A model generated the notes under the pieces. It was not told where the DNA came from and did no database searches. It was given only the letters and a program-made list of their open reading frames with translations. Shown one piece after another: positions 1 through 5,621 of a stretch of 5,621 nt of DNA. The position numbers and the translations under genes are program-made. The stretch's first letter is position 1, and each line of letters begins with the position of its first letter. Source of the stretch: DASULK01 sp036381835 (GTDB lineage: Bacteria > Actinomycetota > Actinomycetes > Mycobacteriales > Micromonosporaceae); assembly GCA_036381835.1 (NCBI GenBank), contig DASVCA010000098.1, positions 1 to 5,621 of the forward strand. The letters run 5' to 3'.

Positions 1-1636
1 CGACGACCGCAACCGGGTGCAAGAACTAGCCGAACGGGAAACCAGCCGCACCATCTGCTGGATACCCGCCTCGCTGACCACCGAGCGCCTCGCCGAACTC
101 GGCAAACTGGCCATCATCGACAAACTGCTGGAAGGCCAACGCTTCGACACCCACGCCGGGCACCTCAACCCGGACGACCGGCGGCGGGCCCACACCACCC
201 TCACCAACCACCGCAGCGCCCTACTCGCCAAAATGCGCGGAGTGCTGCGCCAAGCGTACGGGCTGGCGCAGAAACAACCCGACGACGTACGAGCCGGCTA
301 CGACGACCACCTGCTGTCGCTGACCCGTGCCCTGAAACCCACCCTGCCCATCGGGGCCAGCTTCGCCGAAACCCTGCGCAGCCTCGCCGACCAGATGCTC
401 AGCCGGCAGTACCCGGCACACCCCGACTTCGACCCCGACCGCAAAGGCGAAATCGTCCGCCCCGCCGACGTCAAAATGGTGCTCGACTACATCCGCCGCG
501 CCGTCGAATCCCCCAACGGCCGAGTCGACGTGGACAGACCCCACCGGCAGACCATGCGCCGCATCGCGAACCCGCTCCGGCTCGGCCAGATGCACGAAGC
601 CGCATTCGTCGTCGGCGGCCACTGGGTGCAGCACTTCCACCGCAAAGCCGCCGAAGAAGGCATCCAGGGCGAACTCCGCGTCACCGACCTGCTGCGCTGG
701 ATCGACACACCCGACCCACACGGGCTCGACCCGCTCGTCGCCCAACTCGTCATCGCGGCCTTCGCCGAACAAACCGACCGCACCTTCTACCGCTACGGCA
801 GCGAACTCACACCGCAGCCGGAACCCGACCGCATCCCCACCGACAGCACGCTGCGCGAACACCGGCTCCCCGAAGAAGCAGACTGGGACCTGGCCCGACA
901 GCGGGCCGGCGCCCTCTGGGGCTTCCAGCCGCTCGCCCTGCGCCGCGGACGCGTCGTAGCGATGTTCAGCCGAGACGTCACCGCCCGGGCCGCACAACAT
1001 CGGCCCGCCGCCCGGCGACTCGTCGACGAACTCGAACGGCACGCCGACCAGCTCGGCCTCGACCCGGCCGCAGCCACCGGCCGGCTCGCCACCGCCCGCG
1101 CCGCCGCCACCCTCCTCGACGAACTCACCGCCGACCGCACCCCCGTCGAAATCGTCGAACGGCTCGCCCGCGCCCACCTGCCCGGACCAGCCGACCGGGT
1201 CGGCAAAAGCATCAGCAGCGCCGAAAAAGTCTCCGCCGCCCTCGCCTCCGCCGACTGGGCCAACTTCGCCCGCCTCGAACTGCACGGCGGCAGATACACG
1301 ACCGAAGCGGCCGAGATTCTGCGCACACTCCGCGACGCGGCCCGAGAAGACGAACTGACCACCCAGCTCGCCCCAGCCCTACACGCCGCCGACCGGGCCG
1401 CGAGCGCCCTACTCGACCGGGTCCTCGCCGAAACCAGCCCGCAACCCGTCAGCGGCGGCAGGCCGGAAAACCGGCAACACGGCGACCTACACCCGACCCC
1501 GAAACCGACCGTCACGCCCAACGGCAGCCGAAGCGTCGCCGCCACGCACATCGAACAAGTGATGTCGCAGCTTCGCGACTTCGCCAAAGAGCACCCGGAC
1601 GCGACCATCGAAGTCACCTGGCGGGTGTTGCGGTGA
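1..1636 (+). CDS. pglY: PglY, BREX type 2 P-loop ATPase (C-terminal part, 5' truncated)
   Basis: This is the C-terminal 544 residues of a longer protein. The reading frame is open from base 2 to the TGA at 1634-1636, with no credible start inside, so the gene enters from the left. PglY proteins are usually about 1,200-1,300 aa, so more than half, including the P-loop, should lie upstream. PglY is the large ATPase of type 2 BREX/Pgl phage defence. What is visible is mostly helical: a region around residues 60-150 with an RQYPAHP motif (136-141), a compact domain up to TFYRYG (261-266), an Arg/Ala/Glu-rich helical stretch (about 320-477), a Pro/Gly-rich linker (about 478-510) and a short conserved-looking tail ending in IEVTWRVLR. 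No catalytic motif is visible in this part, so the call rests on sequence resemblance plus the directly following pglZ and brxD. Codon use is odd: GAA:GAG is 32:3 and AAA:AAG 12:0, unlike brxD. The stop overlaps the pglZ start by four bases. Confidence 0.86.
   Translation, partial: DDRNRVQELAERETSRTICWIPASLTTERLAELGKLAIIDKLLEGQRFDTHAGHLNPDDRRRAHTTLTNHRSALLAKMRGVLRQAYGLAQKQPDDVRAGYDDHLLSLTRALKPTLPIGASFAETLRSLADQMLSRQYPAHPDFDPDRKGEIVRPADVKMVLDYIRRAVESPNGRVDVDRPHRQTMRRIANPLRLGQMHEAAFVVGGHWVQHFHRKAAEEGIQGELRVTDLLRWIDTPDPHGLDPLVAQLVIAAFAEQTDRTFYRYGSELTPQPEPDRIPTDSTLREHRLPEEADWDLARQRAGALWGFQPLALRRGRVVAMFSRDVTARAAQHRPAARRLVDELERHADQLGLDPAAATGRLATARAAATLLDELTADRTPVEIVERLARAHLPGPADRVGKSISSAEKVSAALASADWANFARLELHGGRYTTEAAEILRTLRDAAREDELTTQLAPALHAADRAASALLDRVLAETSPQPVSGGRPENRQHGDLHPTPKPTVTPNGSRSVAATHIEQVMSQLRDFAKEHPDATIEVTWRVLR
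1620..1636 (+). promoter_or_regulatory. pglY/pglZ translational coupling junction
   Basis: The pglZ start GTG (1633-1635) shares bases with the pglY stop TGA (1634-1636). The only purine-rich stretch at the right distance is a weak GGCGGG (1620-1625). The poor ribosome site plus the overlap suggest that ribosomes finishing pglY re-initiate on pglZ, which would keep the two products in fixed ratio. The overlap is seen; the coupling is inferred. Confidence 0.5.
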
Positions 1637-4416
1637 GCAGCGCCCCCACCCGGCCGCGGCTGCTGCGGATCAGCCCCGTCGCGCTGACGCAGAAAGTGCA
1701 GCAGCAGCTCGACCAGCACCGCAACGGCACGCCGTACCCGGTCATGGTCATCCGCGCCGAACCGGTCTGGACGCACGATCCGACCCTGACCCTCGCCGAC
1801 GGCCGCCACGCCCGGGTCGTCGCCTGCCCATCCCCCCTCGCCATCTGGGAACAGCTAGTCGCAGAACGCGGCGAAGAAGTACTCGTGCTGCTCACCGACC
1901 GGACGCAGACGGAACTCGGCACGGGAATACTCAGCCAGGTCTTCCGCCAACAGGTCATCACCGTCGAACCGTGGGACCTCGTCGTCAACGCCTTCGGCGC
2001 GCAATACCCGGACGCGGCCCTGGAAGCCGAATCCTGGGCGGGTGAAGCACTGCTCGACGCGATGCCCCCCGGAGGATGGCCGAGACTCGCCGGCACGGTA
2101 CTGCCCCGAGACGTGGCCCTGCGTCACCTAGCCGCCGTACGACTCAACCTGCCCCGCCTCGACGCCGAGCCCGACGACCTGGACGCGACACTGCTGCTGC
2201 GCTGGAGTACGCTGCCCGGCGCAGTCGAGGCGTTCGGCCTGCTCCGCGCCACGGAACGCGAAGGGCTCGCCCGCTGGCTCGCCACCACCTACGGCCGACC
2301 CGCTGCGGCGCTGATCGCCCTGATCAACGCCGGAAACGGAACCGACGCGCTGCCGCTCGCACTGGTCTGCGACGCACTGTGGACCACAGACACCCCCGAC
2401 GCGCTCCGCGCCCGAGGGCGCGTAGACGGCTACTTCGGCGACGCGAGCCCCGGCGACGAGGTCGTCCGGTCCTTCGCCGAGGCCGGCGTACACGTCGTCA
2501 CCGGGATGCTGACAGCCCGGGACGACGTCACCGCCCGGCGGCAGGCGCACGCGGTACTCGACCGCGCGGAGGAACTACTGGTGCAGTTCGGGGCGGCCGG
2601 CTGCGCCGGCCACAGCCGCATCCTGCGCTCCGGCTTCACCCAGCGGATCAGCGCCGTCGCGGACGCGCTGCTCACCGCCGTCCGGCAACCGTCGGCAGAC
2701 CCCGGACTCGACGCCCACATCGAAGCGCTCGCCGCACACCAGCTCGCCGAGACGGAAACCCGGCGGATCCGGCGCGCCCGCATGGCGCACCGCCTGGTCC
2801 GCTGGCTCGCCACCCAGACCACACCCCCGGCCAGCGTGGCCGACGGAATCGACCGGCAGATCGCCGAATGGGGCTGGGTGGATCGCGCGCTGGGCGAAAT
2901 CTGGGCGGGCGAGGACGTCCATCCGGGACTGCAGGCCGCGTTCCGGGACGTCTACCGGCGGGCGTACGAGCGGCGGCGCGAACTCGACCGCGCCTTCGCC
3001 CAGCGTCTCGCCGCCTGGACCGCGGCCGGATCGCCCCCCGACGACCTGCTCACCGTGGAGACCCTGCTCCCCCGGGTCGTGGTGCCGCTCCTCAAATCCG
3101 GGCGCCCCACCCTGCTCGTGGTGTTGGACGGAATGAGCGCCGCCGTCGCGATCGAACTGGCCGAACAACTGTCCGAGCACCTGGTCGAGTACGACCCGCT
3201 CGCCGGATCCGGGCCGGGTCGGCGACGCGGTGCCGTCGCCGGGCTGCCCACCCTCACCGCCGTCTCGCGCACCTCGCTGTTCGCCGGCACCCTGCTGAAC
3301 GGCAACCAGGCAACCGAGAAACAGATCTTCGACCAGAAACGCTGGGGCGAGGCCCGGATCTTCCACAAGAAGCCGGCCCAGGGCGGGGCCGGCGAGACGT
3401 TCGCCACTGAACTGGCCGAGGCGATCGCCGGAACCGACCGGCTCGTCGCAGTCGTGATCAACACCGTGGACGAGTCGCTGAGCTACGGGCGGGAAGGCGA
3501 CGAACCCGGCTGGACCGTCGAAGACGTCGGCTTCCTCCGCAGCCTGCTCGACCTCGCCCGATCCAACGGTCGCGCGGTGATCATCACCAGCGACCACGGG
3601 CACGTCCTCGACCGGGGCAGCGAACTGGTACGCGCACCCGATGCCGCCTCCGCCCGACACCGCTTGGGCCCGGACCCGGCACGCGACGGCGAAGTCGAGC
3701 TGACCGGGCCGCGCGTGATCGCACCGGACAACCGGGTCGTGGCACTGTGGGATCCGGGACTGCGTTACCGGCCCGGCCGGGCCGGCTACCACGGCGGCGC
3801 GTCACTCGCCGAGGTGACCGTGCCGCTGCTGGCCTTCCTGATGCCCAACGCCACCGAGATCCCGACCGGCTGGGCAGCCGTCGACAGCCGCGAACCCGAA
3901 TGGTGGCGCACGACCGCCCCGGTGAGCCGCCCGCAGCAGCCGCTCCCACCACCCCGGACCCTGCCCAAACCCCGCCGCCGCACCGTCGAACCGGCCGGGT
4001 CCGTACTGTTCGACATACCGGCACCCGCGCAGCCCGACCTCACGCCCACGGCCACGGCCACCGGCGCGGGCGCGGCGGGGGATGGACTCGTGGCCGCCCT
4101 GCTGCAGACGGAGCTGTTCGCGGCGCAACGGGCGCTGACCCCCCGTCCCCTCCCCGTGTCGAAGATCGAAGCGGCACTGACCGCGTTGCTCGACAGCAAC
4201 GTCCTGCCCACCGTGGTGGTCGCGGCCCGCGCCGGTGAACCCGCCATCCGGGCGACCGGGTTCGTGGTGACCCTGCAGCGGATATTGAACGTCGACAACT
4301 ACCCGGTGCTGTCCCTGATCGACAACAACCGCACCGTCCGACTGGACGTAGCGTTGCTTCGGGAACAGTTCAACCTGCCCGCGCCCGACCGGCCGCGCTC
4401 CGGAGCCGGAGAGTGA
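1633..4416 (+). CDS. pglZ: PglZ, BREX type 2 alkaline-phosphatase-superfamily protein
   Basis: Complete gene, 927 aa, a normal length for type 2 BREX PglZ. PglZ is essential to BREX/Pgl defence and is a putative metal-dependent phosphohydrolase, probably cytoplasmic: no signal peptide or membrane segment is visible. Seen motifs, in order: VLDGMS (497-502, D499 a likely metal ligand); GLPTLTAVSRTSLFAG (537-552, with T542 the best candidate nucleophile by comparison with the PTxTFPN motif of nucleotide pyrophosphatases); NTVDESL (610-616, D613); TSDHGHV (652-658, D654 and H655); YHGGASLAEVTVP (719-731, H720). Together these are the metal site of the PglZ domain. Residues 1-490 form an N-terminal region typical of the BREX-2 subgroup. 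After the catalytic domain come a Pro/Arg-rich linker (about 762-816) and a small C-terminal domain (about 817-920). The GTG at 1633 is chosen because it overlaps the pglY stop (GTGA) and keeps the N-terminus; the next Met is residue 38. Its upstream Shine-Dalgarno match is poor, so coupling to pglY translation is likely. Confidence 0.96.
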   Translation: MSSAPTRPRLLRISPVALTQKVQQQLDQHRNGTPYPVMVIRAEPVWTHDPTLTLADGRHARVVACPSPLAIWEQLVAERGEEVLVLLTDRTQTELGTGILSQVFRQQVITVEPWDLVVNAFGAQYPDAALEAESWAGEALLDAMPPGGWPRLAGTVLPRDVALRHLAAVRLNLPRLDAEPDDLDATLLLRWSTLPGAVEAFGLLRATEREGLARWLATTYGRPAAALIALINAGNGTDALPLALVCDALWTTDTPDALRARGRVDGYFGDASPGDEVVRSFAEAGVHVVTGMLTARDDVTARRQAHAVLDRAEELLVQFGAAGCAGHSRILRSGFTQRISAVADALLTAVRQPSADPGLDAHIEALAAHQLAETETRRIRRARMAHRLVRWLATQTTPPASVADGIDRQIAEWGWVDRALGEIWAGEDVHPGLQAAFRDVYRRAYERRRELDRAFAQRLAAWTAAGSPPDDLLTVETLLPRVVVPLLKSGRPTLLVVLDGMSAAVAIELAEQLSEHLVEYDPLAGSGPGRRRGAVAGLPTLTAVSRTSLFAGTLLNGNQATEKQIFDQKRWGEARIFHKKPAQGGAGETFATELAEAIAGTDRLVAVVINTVDESLSYGREGDEPGWTVEDVGFLRSLLDLARSNGRAVIITSDHGHVLDRGSELVRAPDAASARHRLGPDPARDGEVELTGPRVIAPDNRVVALWDPGLRYRPGRAGYHGGASLAEVTVPLLAFLMPNATEIPTGWAAVDSREPEWWRTTAPVSRPQQPLPPPRTLPKPRRRTVEPAGSVLFDIPAPAQPDLTPTATATGAGAAGDGLVAALLQTELFAAQRALTPRPLPVSKIEAALTALLDSNVLPTVVVAARAGEPAIRATGFVVTLQRILNVDNYPVLSLIDNNRTVRLDVALLREQFNLPAPDRPRSGAGE
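4402..4405 (+). promoter_or_regulatory. Shine-Dalgarno site for brxD
   Basis: GGAG lies inside the last codons of pglZ, seven bases before the GTG start at 4413. It supports that GTG as the start, which overlaps the pglZ stop. A second GGAG at 4408-4411 is too close to the start to serve. Confidence 0.6.
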
Positions 4417-5621
4417 CCGGCATCAGTCCGGCCCGGCGTCGAGAAATCCTCGACGCGCTGCGGCGCGGCGCGGTGCCCGCCGCCGGCCTGGACCTGCTCG
4501 CCGTCGGCCTGGACCGTTTCACCGCCGCGATCGACGAAGATCTGGACCGGATCGCGGCCGGCAGCTCCGTCTTCAAAGCGATCCGAGGCGAATACGGCTC
4601 CGGCAAGACGTTCTTCGCCCGCTGGGTCGCCGAACGGGCCAAGCGGCTCGGCATCGCCGTCGCCGAAGTGCAGATCTCCGAGAACGAGACACCCCTGCAC
4701 AAGCTGGAGACCGTCTACCGGAGACTCACCGAACGGCTTGCCACCGCCGCGTTCCCACCCAGCGCGCTGCGTCCGGTCGTAGACGGCTGGTTCTACGCGC
4801 TGGAGGAGGATGTGCTCGCATCCGGTGCGGTCGCCGCCGACGATGCGGCGGCGCTCGATCGGGCGGTGGCCGAGCTACTCGACCAACGGCTCGCCGACGT
4901 CAGCCGCAGCGCCCCGGCCTTCGCCGCCGCCCTACGCGGCTACCGCAGCGCCACCACGGCAGCAGACGCGGCCACCGCCGACGCCGTGCTCGCCTGGCTC
5001 GGCGGGCAGCCGCACGTGGCCGCCGCGGCCCGCCGGGCCGCCGGCGTCCGCGGAAATCTCGATCACTTCGCCGCGCTGAGCTTCCTGCAGGGCCTGCTGG
5101 TCGTGCTACGCGACAGCGGCCACCCCGGGCTGCTGGTCGTGCTCGACGAGATCGAGACACTGCAGCGGATCCGCTCGGACGCCCGGGACAAGGCGCTCAA
5201 CGCGCTCCGTCAGCTCATCGACGAAGTTCATTCCGGACGGTTCCCCGGCCTGTATCTGATGATCACCGGAACACCCGCCTTCTACGACGGGCCGCAGGGA
5301 GTGCAGCGACTCGCCCCACTGGCTCAACGGCTCGCCACCGACTTCTCCACCGATCCCCGCTTCGACAACCCGCGGGCGGTGCAGATCCGCCTACCGGGCT
5401 TCACCGTCGACTCCCTCATCGAACTGGGCGTACGGGTCCGGGACGTGTTCGCCGGCGGGTCGGACGCGGCGCAACGCATCCGGGACCTGGTCGACGACGA
5501 CTACCTCGCACAGCTGGCCCGCGCGGTGGCCGGCGGACTCGGCGGCCGAGTCGGCGTCGCACCCCGCCTGTTCCTGAAGAAACTGGTCGGCGAGGTGCTC
5601 GACCGCGTCGACCTCTTCCCC
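4413..5621 (+). CDS. brxD: BrxD, BREX type 2 ATP-binding protein (3' end cut by window)
   Basis: The frame starting at GTG 4413 is open for 403 codons to the window edge. The frame is read here directly: VTGISPARRREILDALR at the N-terminus, Walker A GEYGSGKT (residues 59-66), Walker B LLVVLDEIE (240-248, with D245 and E246 as the Mg and catalytic acid pair), and a sensor-like strand LMITGTPAFYDG (282-293, preceded by LY). R299 and R306 just after it are possible arginine-finger residues. These match the BrxD ATPase family (DUF2791-like P-loop proteins), found beside PglZ in type 2 BREX. The helix ending LFLKKLVGEVLDRVDLFP at the edge is typical of the end of the ATPase module; family members are about 430-440 aa, so perhaps 30-40 residues are missing. 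The start overlaps the pglZ stop (GTGA) and has a GGAG seven bases upstream. Its molecular role is unknown beyond predicted ATP hydrolysis; a DNA-translocating or remodelling partner of PglY is inference. Confidence 0.92.
   Translation, partial: MTGISPARRREILDALRRGAVPAAGLDLLAVGLDRFTAAIDEDLDRIAAGSSVFKAIRGEYGSGKTFFARWVAERAKRLGIAVAEVQISENETPLHKLETVYRRLTERLATAAFPPSALRPVVDGWFYALEEDVLASGAVAADDAAALDRAVAELLDQRLADVSRSAPAFAAALRGYRSATTAADAATADAVLAWLGGQPHVAAAARRAAGVRGNLDHFAALSFLQGLLVVLRDSGHPGLLVVLDEIETLQRIRSDARDKALNALRQLIDEVHSGRFPGLYLMITGTPAFYDGPQGVQRLAPLAQRLATDFSTDPRFDNPRAVQIRLPGFTVDSLIELGVRVRDVFAGGSDAAQRIRDLVDDDYLAQLARAVAGGLGGRVGVAPRLFLKKLVGEVLDRVDLFP

Noticed and set aside
221..1285. Long open frame on the - strand (354 aa), opposite pglY
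   Set aside because: Gly/Val/Glu-rich low-complexity translation with no family motif; an expected antisense shadow of a GC-rich gene whose third positions are mostly C.
1744..1746. ATG (Met38) as an alternative pglZ start
   Set aside because: No Shine-Dalgarno match upstream, and it would remove an N-terminal segment that reads as normal PglZ; the overlapping GTG at 1633 mirrors the brxD junction.
793..1809. Open frame on the - strand (338 aa) spanning the pglY/pglZ junction
   Set aside because: Ser/Arg/Ala-rich translation with no recognisable domain, covering two well-supported genes on the other strand.
2076..3410. + strand open frame of 444 aa inside pglZ
   Set aside because: Arg/Pro-rich out-of-frame reading of pglZ with no domain; pglZ is supported by its conserved motifs.
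3768..3785. Perfect 18-base palindrome of CCGG/GGCC character within pglZ
   Set aside because: It has no loop or following T-run, encodes part of the sequence just before the conserved H720, and such palindromes arise readily in very GC-rich coding DNA; not supported as a terminator or operator.
2575..3792. - strand open frame of 405 aa opposite pglZ
   Set aside because: Gly/Val-rich antisense shadow; no motif and no plausible ribosome site.
4810..5079. + strand open frame of 89 aa and overlapping - strand frames within the brxD region
   Set aside because: They lie inside the continuous brxD frame, which carries both Walker motifs; the translations are Pro/Ser/Arg-rich noise.

Overview
The window is a tightly packed, single-strand segment of a phage-defence operon. 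It contains the 3' part of pglY, all of pglZ and most of brxD, all on the + strand. This gene set and order (PglY ATPase, PglZ alkaline-phosphatase-like protein, BrxD ATPase) is the signature of a type 2 BREX system, the group that includes the Pgl (phage growth limitation) system of Streptomyces coelicolor. Base composition is very GC-rich, with G or C at most third codon positions and both visible start codons GTG. That fits a high-GC actinomycete, but nothing here fixes the genus.

Layout. From the left edge to 1636 is the C-terminal 544 residues of PglY; its start and P-loop lie outside the window. Positions 1633-4416 hold PglZ (927 aa), complete, with all the metal-site motifs of the alkaline phosphatase superfamily in order. 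From 4413 to the right edge runs BrxD, 403 codons without a stop, with Walker A and Walker B motifs; probably only a short C-terminal tail is missing. There is no intergenic DNA. Both junctions are 4-base GTGA overlaps, so translation of the three genes is probably coupled. No RNA gene, mobile element, CRISPR array, terminator or internal promoter could be supported.

How the genes work together. In BREX systems the host DNA is marked by a methyltransferase (PglX) and unmarked phage DNA is blocked. PglY and BrxD are the ATPase components and PglZ is a putative metal-dependent phosphohydrolase. PglX, the kinase PglW and the usual type 2 helicase BrxHI are not in the window; they are expected nearby, but that is inference.

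The system itself is known. The most unusual signal is a strong gradient in codon choice along one operon: Glu/Lys codons ending in A dominate pglY (GAA:GAG 32:3, AAA:AAG 12:0), are intermediate in pglZ (32:21, 5:3), and are about even or reversed in brxD (8:9, 2:5).
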